This document shows, piece by piece, positions 44,723 through 56,000 of a stretch of DNA of 64,000 nt. A model generated the notes under the pieces. The model did no database searches and was not told the DNA's origin. It was given only the letters and a program-made list of their open reading frames with translations. Position 1 is the stretch's first letter. Every line of letters begins with the position of its first letter. The stretch covers positions 1-64,000 of the forward strand of contig CALJVJ010000019.1 in NCBI GenBank assembly GCA_937974625.1, given 5' to 3'. The position numbers were made by a program, and so were the translations under genes. The DNA is from an uncultured Saprospiraceae bacterium. Lineage in GTDB: Bacteria; Bacteroidota; Bacteroidia; Chitinophagales; Saprospiraceae.

Positions 44723-45880
44723 ATGAAAAATCTATTTCTAACAGAAGAACATGAATTATTTAGAACAACTTTACAAGATTTCTTTAAAGCAGAAGTCAAC
44801 CCATATCTCAATGAATGGGAAAAAAATGGTAAAGTGGATAGAAGTGTCCTGAGAAAGATGGGAGAGATGGGGTTTTTAGGATTAGAAGTAGAAGAAAAGT
44901 ATGGTGGTATGGGTGCTGACTTTATGTATACCATGATTTTATGCGAAGAAATGGGTAGAACCGGTAGTTGTGGATTTGCAACGGTTACTTCTGCTCACGC
45001 CTATTTAGCCATGAATTATTTAGTGCATGCTGGAACACCATTTATCAAAGAAAAATATTTAGTACCAAGTATTACTGGTGAAAAAATTGGTTCTTTATCT
45101 ATGACAGAACCATTTGCTGGGTCAGATTTAAGAGCGATTAGGACGACAGCTAAATTAGAAGGCGACTATTATATTGTTGATGGTTCTAAAACCTTCATTT
45201 CTAATGGATTCTATGGAGATTATACAGTGGCTGCGGTGAAAACGGAAACTGGAATTTCTATGATGGTAATTGATTTAGATGCAGAAGGTGTTTCTAAAGC
45301 AAAGCTGGATAAAGTAGGTATTAGGTCTTCTGATACAGCAGAGCTGGCATTCAATGGCGTAAAAGTCCCAAAAGAAAATTTGTTAGGAGAAGAAGGGAAA
45401 GGGTTTTATTATATGATGGAAAGCTTGCAAGTTGAAAGACTGACTTTGGCCCAGACCAATATTGGTTTGATGCAGTATGTATTGGATATTACCTTACAAT
45501 ATATTTCGGAGCGAATGGCATTTGGCCAATCCATTAATAAATTCCAAGTTTTACGTCATAGAATTGCAGAAATAGCAACAGACATTGAAGGCTGGAAAGC
45601 ATTTATGTATCAAACAAGTTACCGTTTGGCACAAGGGGAACATGTGGTAAAAGAGTGTTCTATGCTAAAAATGAAGACAGGTGATTTACTGAATAAAATG
45701 GTCTATGAATGTGGTCAAATGTTTGGAGGGTATGGCTTCATGGAAGAATACCCAATTGGTAGAATTTATAGAGATGTTCGAGTTATTCCAGTATATGGAG
45801 GAACCTCTGAAATTATGAAAGAAATTATCGCCAAAATGGTTATTGATAAAAAAAGTTATAAGCCTGCTTATAAAGCATAA
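44723..45880 (+). CDS. Acyl-CoA dehydrogenase, isovaleryl/long-chain type
   Basis: This 385-residue FAD enzyme oxidises acyl-CoA to enoyl-CoA. The FAD and substrate loops SLSMTEPFAGSDLRAIRT and YIVDGSKTFISNGFYGD are present. The C-terminal motif is VYGGTSEIMKE, with glycine where short- and medium-chain enzymes have the catalytic glutamate (YEGT). The base is probably E238 in LQVERLTLAQ, the helix-G position used by isovaleryl-CoA and long-chain enzymes. The substrate is therefore likely branched or long-chain acyl-CoA. It is preceded by a putative operator and followed by a strong terminator, so it forms its own transcription unit. Confidence 0.92.
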   Translation: MKNLFLTEEHELFRTTLQDFFKAEVNPYLNEWEKNGKVDRSVLRKMGEMGFLGLEVEEKYGGMGADFMYTMILCEEMGRTGSCGFATVTSAHAYLAMNYLVHAGTPFIKEKYLVPSITGEKIGSLSMTEPFAGSDLRAIRTTAKLEGDYYIVDGSKTFISNGFYGDYTVAAVKTETGISMMVIDLDAEGVSKAKLDKVGIRSSDTAELAFNGVKVPKENLLGEEGKGFYYMMESLQVERLTLAQTNIGLMQYVLDITLQYISERMAFGQSINKFQVLRHRIAEIATDIEGWKAFMYQTSYRLAQGEHVVKECSMLKMKTGDLLNKMVYECGQMFGGYGFMEEYPIGRIYRDVRVIPVYGGTSEIMKEIIAKMVIDKKSYKPAYKA

Positions 45881-45900
45881 TTGTCAAAGTAGCCTAAATT

Positions 45901-45950
45901 AAAAGGTTAGATGTAGTATGTAAAGCCATATATTCATCTAACCTTTTTCT
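45901..45950 (+). terminator. Strong Rho-independent terminator
   Basis: A 13-bp perfect stem, AAAAGGTTAGATG (45901-45913) / CATCTAACCTTTT (45935-45947), runs into T residues 20 bases after the dehydrogenase stop. It separates the two acyl-CoA dehydrogenase genes. Confidence 0.85.
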
Positions 45951-46024
45951 ATTTAAAAACACCTCTTTTTATTAAAAAATCCCCATCTTGGGCCTTCAAA
46001 AAAATCATCAATAAATATAAAAAA

Positions 46025-47830
46025 ATGGCAAAAGATTACATCAATATTCGTAATTTAAAATTTATGCTGCATGAGGTATTAGACCTTAGTATTTTGAAAA
46101 AATTACCTAAGTTTCAAGATTACGATGCAGAGGCATATGATATGGCGCTAGATGCGGTAAAAGACATTGCTGATACTCACCTCTTCCCTATTTTTACGGA
46201 AATGGATAAGAAAAAAGCTTTTTATGATGAAAAGGAGGAAGTGGTAAAAGTACATCCTGGTTTACAAAAAGCCATTAAAGCTTTAGGAGAAGGCGGTTGG
46301 ATAGGTGCTTATGCAGATTACGACCAGGGTGGTCAACAGATGCCTAATTTACTTTTGAATTCAGGCCGGGTTATCATGCATGCTGCTAATGCCAATGCTG
46401 CTGCCTATACCCTATTAACAGATGGTGCCTCAAATCTTATTAGAGCTTTTGCTACTAAAGAACTACACGATGAATTTGTACCTAAAATGATGTCTGGTGA
46501 TTGGCAAGGAACGATGTGTTTGACTGAGCCACAAGCAGGAAGTTCTCTGTCTGATGTGACAACTAGTGCTACACCTAATAAAGATGGCTCTTTCAACATT
46601 AAAGGACAAAAAATTTATATTTCAGGTGGAGATTATGAAACCACAGAAAATATCATCCATCTTACTTTAGCGAGAATAGACGGCGCACCTGCGGGAACAA
46701 AAGGTATTTCTCTTTTTGTCGTGCCTAAGTACCGAAAAGAAGCTGAAAAACTGGTCGGAAATGATGTCGTAACTGCAGGTCTTTTTGGCAAAATGGGGCA
46801 AAAAGGATACGTAGCTGCTCATTTAATGATGGGAGAAAGCGAGGATTGTAAAGGTTACCTAGTAGGAGAACCACATAGAGGTTTGCGGTATATGTTTCAA
46901 ATGATGAATGAAGCAAGAATTGGGACTGGAGCGATGGCTGCAGGTACCGTAAGTGCCGCTTATCATGCTAGTTTGCAATATGCCAATGAGCGTCCACAAG
47001 GTCGGCATCCTTCCAATAAAGACAGTAGTCAGCCTCAAGTGTTGATTATCGAGCATGCCGATGTTCGACGAATGCTCCTATTCCAAAAAGCCATTGGTGA
47101 AGGTAGTATTGCCTTAGTACAATTATGTTCCTTATATTCAGATTTGGCAGAAAATGCAGAAGGTGACGCCAAAGAGGATGCTCACTTATTATTAGAATTA
47201 CTAACTCCAGTCGTGAAATCTTTTCCATCGGAATGGGGAAATATTGCAGTAAGTGCAGGTATGCAAGTATTGGGTGGTGCTGGTTATACCGACGATTTTC
47301 CCTTGGAACAATACTACAGGGACATTCGTGTAAATGCCATATATGAAGGGACAACCACCATTCACGGAATGGATATTTTGGGACGAAAAGTCATGATGCA
47401 TAACGGAAAAGCATTAAAGCTGCTAATGCAAGAAATGAAAAAGACCATCGCTAAAGCGCATTCGATAGAAGGAATACAACCATTCGCAAACAAATTAGAA
47501 GATAGTGCTAAAACACTTCATGGCACTACCCTACATTTGATTGATGTCGCTACAAAAAACCGACCGGAAGTCTTTTTATCTGATGCGACTTTATATTTAG
47601 AATTCTTCGGTATTGTCCTCGTTTCTTGGTTGTGGCTAAAGCAAGGCATAGTCGCTCAAAAAGCAATAGCGAATAAGGCAATGGGTGATGATTATCTCTT
47701 TTATCAAGGAAAGGTACATACCATGAAATATTATTTTGAATATGAATTGCCAAAGATTCAGGCTTTGCGGGATAGGTTATTGAGTAGAGATAATATGACG
47801 GTGGATATTGAATCAGCTTTTATCAATTAA
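46025..47830 (+). CDS. Large acyl-CoA dehydrogenase (C-terminally extended, DmdC/FadE5-like)
   Basis: This 601-residue acyl-CoA dehydrogenase has the extended form with an extra C-terminal domain of ~130 residues. Seen are GTMCLTEPQAGSSLSDVTTS, IKGQKIYISGGDYE and RVNAIYEGTTTIHGMDILGR with the catalytic E441 in the usual YEGT position, unlike the neighbouring smaller enzyme. Such long members act on varied acyl-CoAs (FadE5, DMSP-derived methylmercaptopropionyl-CoA in DmdC); specificity cannot be told from sequence alone. Cytosolic beta-oxidation is the natural setting, served by the acyl-CoA ligase near 9-10.6 kb and the other dehydrogenase. It is followed by a palindromic mobile-type element. 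Confidence 0.9.
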   Translation: MAKDYINIRNLKFMLHEVLDLSILKKLPKFQDYDAEAYDMALDAVKDIADTHLFPIFTEMDKKKAFYDEKEEVVKVHPGLQKAIKALGEGGWIGAYADYDQGGQQMPNLLLNSGRVIMHAANANAAAYTLLTDGASNLIRAFATKELHDEFVPKMMSGDWQGTMCLTEPQAGSSLSDVTTSATPNKDGSFNIKGQKIYISGGDYETTENIIHLTLARIDGAPAGTKGISLFVVPKYRKEAEKLVGNDVVTAGLFGKMGQKGYVAAHLMMGESEDCKGYLVGEPHRGLRYMFQMMNEARIGTGAMAAGTVSAAYHASLQYANERPQGRHPSNKDSSQPQVLIIEHADVRRMLLFQKAIGEGSIALVQLCSLYSDLAENAEGDAKEDAHLLLELLTPVVKSFPSEWGNIAVSAGMQVLGGAGYTDDFPLEQYYRDIRVNAIYEGTTTIHGMDILGRKVMMHNGKALKLLMQEMKKTIAKAHSIEGIQPFANKLEDSAKTLHGTTLHLIDVATKNRPEVFLSDATLYLEFFGIVLVSWLWLKQGIVAQKAIANKAMGDDYLFYQGKVHTMKYYFEYELPKIQALRDRLLSRDNMTVDIESAFIN

Positions 47831-47835
47831 TAAAA

Positions 47836-47966
47836 CTGGTAGCACTGAACCCGCACGACTACGTAGCGGGCATGTTTATTCTGTTCGGGACACAGGTTTT
47901 TGACCTGATTTAGAATGGTTAACTTAAAGGTCAGGGTTCCCCACAAACTAAAGTTTGTGCTACCAG
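47836..47966. mobile_element. Multi-hairpin REP/MITE-like element
   Basis: Outer perfect arms CTGGTAGCAC (47836-47845) / GTGCTACCAG (47957-47966) enclose a second pair GAACCC (47847-47852) / GGGTTC (47934-47939) and further hairpins: CCCGC...GCGGG, CAGGT...ACCTG, and ACAAACT/AGTTTGT next to the right end. The 131 bases carry no ORF and begin six bases after the dehydrogenase stop. The right-end palindrome joined to GTGCTACC resembles elements spread in many Bacteroidota and cyanobacterial genomes, probably moved by REP-associated transposases; that comparison is from memory. Confidence 0.65.
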
Positions 47967-48012
47967 AAATTCACTTTACTTACTTTTGAGTCATTGTTTA
48001 AAATGAAAGAAT

Positions 48013-48179
48013 ATGGAAAAAGAAAATAAAAACTACCTAAATCTAGGGGCTGTTGTTGGAGTTTTAGCCTTTTTTTCTGGACTGTATCTTTTATACGAAG
48101 GAGATACTTTATAGGCATTTCAGGTGCTATCACAGGTTTATTGGTAGCCTATATATCCACTATTGGTGCAAATAAATAA
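48013..48179 (+). pseudogene. Small two-helix membrane protein, frameshifted
   Basis: ATG 48013 opens a 33-codon frame: a polar start, then LGAVVGVLAFFSGLYLLYEG, stopping at TAG 48112-48114. In another frame, from 48114, the sequence reads GISGAITGLLVAYISTIGANK and stops at TAA 48177. Joined, the two parts make a plausible ~55-residue protein with two membrane helices, so a one-base deletion or two-base insertion near 48110-48114 is likely. It could also be a sequencing error or, less likely, a programmed shift. Confidence 0.55.
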
Positions 48180-48347
48180 AATCCATTATGAAATAATAAG
48201 TATTGTAAGAAAAGTACTTTAATTGAATGAGCGATTTATAAATTTATGTTTTTATTAATCAGAAATTTAAAACTGAGTAAAAATTATAACTAAAACGTTT
48301 TAATAAAATTCCTCCCTTCAAACATTTACTTTAATGTAAGAGTTGAT

Positions 48348-48355
48348 TATCTTTG
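48348..48355 (+). promoter_or_regulatory. Candidate -7 promoter element of orphan helical protein
   Basis: TATCTTTG matches TAnnTTTG exactly, 16 bases before the ATG at 48372, implying a very short leader. A clear TTG at -33 is absent. Confidence 0.35.
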
Positions 48356-48371
48356 TAAGAAACTGATAATC

Positions 48372-49070
48372 ATGAAAAAACAAGCAGGACATAGAAAGTA
48401 CAACTTCCCTGATGCAGATTTGTATCTACAGTCTATGGAGCGCATCAAATATGCCCATAGAGACATTACCTATTTTTCTCAATACAGCTATGACATTGAG
48501 CGATTAAAGAAATTCAAAGCGATGTGTGATAGATTTAGGGCCCTACCAGACGATGACGAAATGGTAGGAGATCAAATGGTATTAACCGAAAAAAAGGTAG
48601 CGGCTGCTGAAAAACTAAAATCTTCTATTCGTAGTATCATGATAAAGGTATCCATTAAATATAATAACCGAACCGGTAGATATCGTAAATTTGGTACTGC
48701 CAAGATGGGTGATATGACGGATGCTCAATTATTATTTTGTGGAAGAAGAGTCGCTAGAGTCGCTAGGCAAATGTCAGGGTTAATAGAAGATTTAGGCGTC
48801 AATGAAAATGCGATTTCTAGAGTTACGGAAGCTTGTAGAAATTTTGAAAATTCACTAAATCTTCAGCAAGATAAAGTATCTGACCGAGATATTGCAGTTG
48901 AATTCAGAGTAGACCAAGGCAATAAGATTTATGAGGAACTAGTCATTTTGTGTAATATTGGAAAAGATATATGGGCAGAGAGCGATAATGCGAAGTATGA
49001 AAATTATACAATTTATGAAAGCAATAATGACCAGAAAATAGCTCGTAAGGAACGGGAAACTGGGCTGTAA
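48372..49070 (+). CDS. Orphan helical protein of unknown function
   Basis: This 232-residue soluble protein has no signal peptide or membrane helix. It is rich in charged residues and predicted mainly helical (LYLQSMERIKYAHRDITYFS, DIERLKKFKAMCDRFRAL, EKKVAAAEKLKSSIRSIMIK). A basic middle segment (KYNNRTGRYRKFGTAKMGDM) could be a nucleic-acid or structural contact, and a long second helical half follows (RRVARVARQMSGLIEDLGVN). I do not recognise the family. It sits alone in a gene-poor stretch between a REP-like element and the long leader of the giant gene, with its own candidate promoter. Its clean, fully open frame supports it being a real gene. Confidence 0.65.
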   Translation: MKKQAGHRKYNFPDADLYLQSMERIKYAHRDITYFSQYSYDIERLKKFKAMCDRFRALPDDDEMVGDQMVLTEKKVAAAEKLKSSIRSIMIKVSIKYNNRTGRYRKFGTAKMGDMTDAQLLFCGRRVARVARQMSGLIEDLGVNENAISRVTEACRNFENSLNLQQDKVSDRDIAVEFRVDQGNKIYEELVILCNIGKDIWAESDNAKYENYTIYESNNDQKIARKERETGL

Positions 49071-50052
49071 ATGTTGAATTTTGGAAGTATGCTCCTAATT
49101 GAGCTGTTCTACTAGAACTAGCGAGTGGATTTACACCGAAAGGTAATTTTAACAAAATATATACGTAGTAATGTTCTTAACATTTTACACAAACATCAAT
49201 TACCCATTTTCTATGGCCTATTCAAACGTTTCAGCCTAATATTTATAAATATTATGATAATCTGTTAGTAAGATTTATGAGTAATTTCCTAGTCTATAAA
49301 GTCTTTATCATTGGGAAATAAGAATAGTTCAAAAAAGAAAGATTAGTTTATCTTTCACTAAGAATATTTTAATAAACTACAAAAAAAAGAAGTTTTTTAA
49401 CTACAAAATTTCCATAAGAATTACTTATTTGCAAACTATCACAATGTTTTTTTATATCAAATTTAAAGCTAAATAGTAGCTATCCCTCCTTCTCTTTAAA
49501 TCGATTTTCTTGATTTTATTGCTGCATTTGTTTTCTTTTTTGATAGAGCAATGTCTAACTTCTAACACCCAAACAATGTAAGTACTTAGGAATCTTCTGC
49601 TTCTACTCTATCCTAAATTCCTTGAAGAAAAGAACAAAAGGATTTTACCTTTTCCTTTGTTAAATTATTGCTCCATCTCAAAATATTCCGTGCTAAAAAA
49701 TTGCTAACAAAATTAAGCTGGATTCAGCTTAGCTTACCATACTATGCCTTACCTAATGTTGGAAAATCTATTAGTATTTATGTTAGAATATTAAGATTAA
49801 AAAAACTTCTCATCCCAACAAATTAAAAAATGTACAAGGAAAATAAAAAATTGGAACAATAGTACAAATGCTTTTTATTTATATTTAGTTTATTTACCAA
49901 TATCTACTTTGTTTTATTCAAACCTTATAAGGTTTCTCTTTTCCAAACAAGCTCAATAGTACTAAAAATAAAACACCAAACTACTTTAAACATCTATCCC
50001 GATACAATCCAACAAGATTGAGGCAAGGATATCTCCATTAAACTATAACAAC
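49071..50052. other. Long AT-rich non-coding leader before giant gene
   Basis: These 982 bases hold no credible ORF on either strand. Small structures are a hairpin GAAAGAT/ATCTTTC (49337-49356) and a tight palindrome TAAGCTG/CAGCTTA (49714-49731). TTG at 49622 with TACCTTTT at 49646 (21-base gap) is a near-consensus Bacteroidota promoter, which would leave a leader of almost 400 bases before the ATG at 50053. Confidence 0.5.
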
Positions 50053-53000
50053 ATGAACACAATTTCAACAAAACTAAAAAATGAAATTTTTCAGCTGTTT
50101 TTTTCAAAACCGCATTATCTTATACTCTTATTATTTTCCATCTCCTTTAATGTCAATGCCCAAGTCATCTCTGGTACTATCCTAACAGAAAATGGAAGTC
50201 CAATGGAAGGGGTAACAGTAAAAATGGAGGGAGACCAAACGATGAATATATTAACCGATGCAAGTGGCACTTATAGCTTTCCTGCTGTAAATGTAGGGTC
50301 CAATGTTGTAATCATCCCAGATTTCTCTCCAAGTAATTGTCAAGATACCTGTATTAATGTATTAGATTTAGTACATACTAGGAGATTAATTTTGAACATA
50401 GACACTTCCTTTCCATCTCCTTTTGGAGGAGTTAATGCCGATGCAACAGGAAATAGAGTTGGGAATATAGATACCGCTAATCCATTAAATGGGATTTCGA
50501 CTTCTGATTTAAATGCTATTAATTCACAAATTCTGGGTGTTAATCAACTTAGTGATTGCTGGAAATTTGTAGATGCCAGTTTTGTTTTTCCAAACACTAA
50601 CGATGTCAATGTTTCCGAAATAGTTTTTAATAATATTCAAAACAATGAGGTAGCTAATTTTATTGGTCTAAGAACTGGGGATGTTAATGCTTGTGCTAAT
50701 AATACAGAGGCTGATTTTTTAGGCTTACAATTGGAAAATATCCCAACTAACTCTTGTAATGCTTTAGCTACCAGTTTTAGCATGCCCCTAACAGTAACTA
50801 ATTTTAACGTAATATCGGGCTTACAATTTAGTTTAATTTGGGACCCTACTATATTACAATTTCAAGGAATAAGTAGTTTTAGTAGCACTCTAGGAATATC
50901 GGCAGCCAATTTAAATTCCAATAATAGCAATACAGGCGAATTGAACTTTTCATGGTATGATTCTAATGCTAGCGGTATTAGCTTAAATGATGGAGACGCT
51001 TTATTTTCTTTGCAATTTTCGGTAATTGATGACCAAAGTGCTACGATTGCCTTCTCGGATGTTAATACGCATCAATTGGTAGTCAGTGACCAATTAACCA
51101 CTTCTAACCCTATTACTACGAATGGAGGTATTATAGTAGATACGATAGAATGTGACACCGTCTCTCTTTTTTTAGCCGATGCAACTGCCAATTGTGGAGA
51201 ACAAATTTGTGTGGATGTAACTACAACTGATTTTCAAGATGTATTTTCTTTCCAATTTTCTTTGAATTGGGACCCAAATATATTAGAATTTACCTCCGTT
51301 GGTCAATTTGGGGTTTCAGGTTTAGGGGCAAGCAGTTTTCTACAAAATACACCAGGAGAATTAGGTGTTGCTTGGGCAGACCCCTCAGCCTTAGGTGTTA
51401 CTATCCCAGACGGTAGCTCTTTATTTCAAATATGCTTCTCTGCTAAAGATGTGAATAATGCGACAGGTGATGTAATATTCTCTAATTCTCCTACTTTTAC
51501 CGAATTCGTAAATAATGAAAACATATTAATAAATAATCTAAATAATGGTCAAATCACGGTAAACTGTCCATCTTGCATGTCCGCTTTCAGCTATAATCTG
51601 GAGGACTGTAATAGTGTACAATTCACCAATCAATCTTTAGGCAACAATCTAACCTACGCTTGGAATTTTGGGGATGGGAATTCTTCCACTGACGAACATC
51701 CACTTCATAACTATACCAATAATGGAACTTATACGGCACAATTAATCACCTCCGATAATTTAGGTTGTAAAGATACGACCGAGACGGATATTGTCATTAA
51801 TGTTAACAATCAATTGAACTTAGTTTGTAATGATAATGTAGCCGTAACTATAAATTCGGGGCAAAAATTAGCCATCACGTCTCAATTAATTTTAGAGTCA
51901 TTTCCTAGTCCTGATTGTGCCGTTGATACGATTATTTTCAGTCCTGACACTTTAGATTGCACGAATGTAGGGGCTAATAATGTTACGGCAACACTAACGG
52001 ATATTAATGGTGCTGCTAGTAGTTGTACTACTGTGGTAACCGTTACGGGTAGTTGTGATTCGGTATCTTTTGCGGTATCAGATATAATAGGCAATTGTGG
52101 AGAGCAAGTTTGTGTAAATGTAACCACAGCTAATTTTCAGGATATACTTTCTTTTCAATTTTCTTTGAACTGGGATGCAAGTATTGTACAATTAACTTCT
52201 TTTGGTCAATTTGGCATTACAGATTTAACTACAGGGAATTTCCAACAAACTACCCCTGGAGAAATAGGTGTTTCTTGGTTCCATAATTCAACTATAGGTG
52301 TTAGTGTTCCAGATGGTACTTCCTTATTTCAATTATGTTTCGAAGCCCATGAAGTGAATAATGCGACTAGCAATTTAGTTTTCTCCAATTCTCCTTCTCC
52401 TATCGAAATGGTAAATAATAATGGAGAAGTTGCGCATAAGTTAACTGATGGTCAAATAGCTATCGACTGTCCATTCACTTTTACTTGTCCACCCGATGTC
52501 ACCATCAATCAAAGTATTTTACCTGCGGTAACAGGGGAACCTACTTTTGATAATCCAGCCTTAATTGATACATTCTTCTACACAGATGTTCTTAGTGAAG
52601 TCTGCGAACCTGTGATTTATGAGCGAACTTGGACCATGACGGATGTCAACGGCAATACTTCTACCTGTGTACAAATACTTAGTAGAGCAACTGTTGACAT
52701 TAATGATATTATTTTGCCCCCTGATATAACAGTTGATTATTGTTCAGGAGATGCACAAGCTATAGGTTTAGAGCATACGGGCACTCCAACAATTTATGAT
52801 GCGCAATTGTCCACTAATGAATACGTACTTGGATTTATTCTAGCTTTTGATGATAACATGACCTCTCCAACTCAGATTACTAAAAGTTTTAAGGTAGTAT
52901 ATTGGTGTGACCCTAATCCAGCCCCCGTGGATATAGGCCAGCAGATTATTACAAAAGATACGACGAACTGTTCCTGTATCGCAGCTTTTAATTACGATAT

Positions 53001-56000
53001 AGAGGATGTCTGCGGTACCGTACAATTCATGAATCAATCCACTCAGGCAAACAGCAATCCACTAACACACAGTTGGAACTTTGGAGATGGAACTACTTCT
53101 ACCGATGAGCATCCGCAACATATCTATACGACCGACGGAACCTATATCGTGCAACTGATAACGAGGGATAATTTAGGATGTGCCGATACGACAGATACCC
53201 AAATAACTATCACTATTGACAATCAAGGTCCACAGGTGATTTGTAACGACAATCTAACTGTTTCTATTAATGCTGATGAAGTACTTGCCATAACGCATCA
53301 ACTAATTTTAGAGTCTTTCCCTACGGATGTTTGTGGTATTGATACCATTACTTTTAATCCAGATAGTCTAGACTGTACAAATGCAGGTAATAATGATATC
53401 ATAGCAACGGTAACGGATAATAACGGGAATGTAAGTTCTTGTACAGCCATCGTTACGCTCCAGGTTGGGCCTGATGCTAACGCTCAATTCTTTCCCCCAA
53501 CACCGCTTTTTGTCTATGAGTCAGGCTATGATATTTCCCAAAATGTAAGTCCACTTGGAGGTACTTTTTCTGGGGCGGGCATCAACGGAGTTATTTTTGA
53601 GCCCGCTAGTGCAGGTGTTGGGATTCATGCCATTACGTATACATATAACAATAATAAAAACTGTCCTATTTCGATAACGGCAGACATAGAAGTATTATCA
53701 TCTAATCTAACCTTATGTGATTCTACCCATATCAGTGATTCCAATGCTAGAGGGCATAGGGACTCTTGTTGTCATACGATTATCTTAGGGAATCAATTAG
53801 CTAATCGTTTTACTAGTGTTAAGATTAGTACCTTAAATTCAACGACGTTCTGGCCTCCAGCAGTTACTCCTACATTTTTAGGGGGAACACTCGTTGAAAA
53901 ATCATCAACTCCTAACAGCATAGAATTAATAGCGCCAACTCAAAATACAGGTATTTGCACCTCAGGTAATTTAGATTATTTACCTGTATTTGGTAATCGA
54001 GATATCTTTGATTTATGCCTAAAAAATGCAACTCATTCAACGAATCCTATTTTAATAGAATGGTTAGATTGTGATAATGTCATTTGTCAAGATACCATTA
54101 ATTTAACCTGTCCAGAATGCCCTGTCATCAATGACACTTTAGTATGTAGAGACGACTCCTTAAAATATCAATTCCAAATTGTCAATAATTTTTATCATAA
54201 TATTGATACCATAAAACTACATTATATCGAGCCTGCGGGCGCAACTATTTCTCCAAATCCATTGGTGTTGGCCAACCCTATTCTTTCAGGTACGACTTCT
54301 CCAATGCTAGAAGTACATTTAGATAATGTGGGGAATGCGAGCAATATAAAAATGCTTTTGGAATTTAATGAAATAGACTGCTGTTTCTGTATTCCAGATA
54401 CTATCGACTTAGCAATTCCAGTATGTAATAATTATTGTACCGACTCCTTAATGTTTTGTCAAAAAGTTGACCAAGGTTGGATGATCAATACCAATGATTT
54501 AACGGTCGATATTACAGCTCCCCAATTTGATACTTGTCATTGGATAGTGGCTTCCCCTGATTGGGGAGATAACGCAAATAGTTCAAATTGTACGGATAAT
54601 GTATTTTTTGAAATAGGTATTGACGGAATCTCACAAAAAGATTCACTAAAGTGCTGTAGCGCAGGAAACAATAGATTTGAAGATGATAATACAACTGACG
54701 GAATCCTTTATTTAGATACTGCGCCTAGAAATGATATTTATACGATTTGTCCAACCAATGACCGATACAACTTGACTGCTACCTTAACCTCTTTTGATAT
54801 AGCGCAAGGAGATGTCTTAATGGTTTTTGACGGAATGGATGTAAATGCTCCTTTTTTAGCTTCTGGTAGTGGCGTAGGCGTAAGTAATTTTAATAATGGT
54901 TTTGTCTTTTCCAATCCATCTTTAGCGGTTAACCCTTCTGGGTGTTTAACTTTTCAGTTTCAAACCAATGGAGATAATATGAAAGGCAGTGGCTGGGAAA
55001 TGTCCTTGATTTGTGAAGAAAGAGCACAACCGCTAAACCAGACATGGACGCATACCTATGATAACCCAGGTACTTATATTATTTGTGCTGAAGTATTTGA
55101 AGGAAATCCCAATACACTAGATGTTTGTTGGAGTAAGCAAATGTGTGATACGATAACTGTTGGGGGGTGTCAACCATACTTTATATGTCCTGATGACCTA
55201 CTAGTAGCAGATTGTCCGTTAACTTTTGACCCAAATACACTCCCAGCGCCTACCCTAGTAGACACTTGTGTGAATAGTATGCCAACCATGATTTCCTCTA
55301 TTGAAACTCTTATTACTAATGACTGTTCAGTCAAGCATATCATAACTTGGGAATTATTGGATAACGGTATTCTAGTAGATCTTTGTCGGTATTTAGTAGA
55401 AGTCAAAGATACCATTAAACCCTCTATTATTTGTCCGAATAATATCAATTTATCCGTAGATTTAAACTGTCAAGTAGCATTACCTGATTTAACAAGTCAG
55501 GCAACTATTACCGATAATTGTTCCCCTATAGATAGTTTAATTATCACCCAAAATCCACCAGCAGGCACTATGCTGATGCCGAATATTCACAATGTATCTA
55601 TCATCGTTGAAGACGAATGTGGGAATATTGATTCTTGTATATTACAGGTGAATGTTGAAGACAATATTGCTCCAACTGCTATTTGCAGAGATCCAATCAA
55701 TCTAAGTCTTAGTTCTAGCGGATTTATTGTAATTACCGCAGCTAATGTGAACAACGGTTCTTTTGATAACTGTGGTATAGATACGATGTATCTTGATAAA
55801 TATACGTTCAATTGCTCAGATATTGGTACGAGTCCCACTGTTACGCTGACAGTAGTAGATATTTATGGAAATAGTAATTCCTGTATTTCACAGGTCAATA
55901 TTGAGATTAAAATTCCCAATACCTTCCAATGCCCAAGTGATACTTGTTTAACCGCACCAATGGGGGTTGATAGCCTCCAAGTAAATTTTACTGCTCCTAC

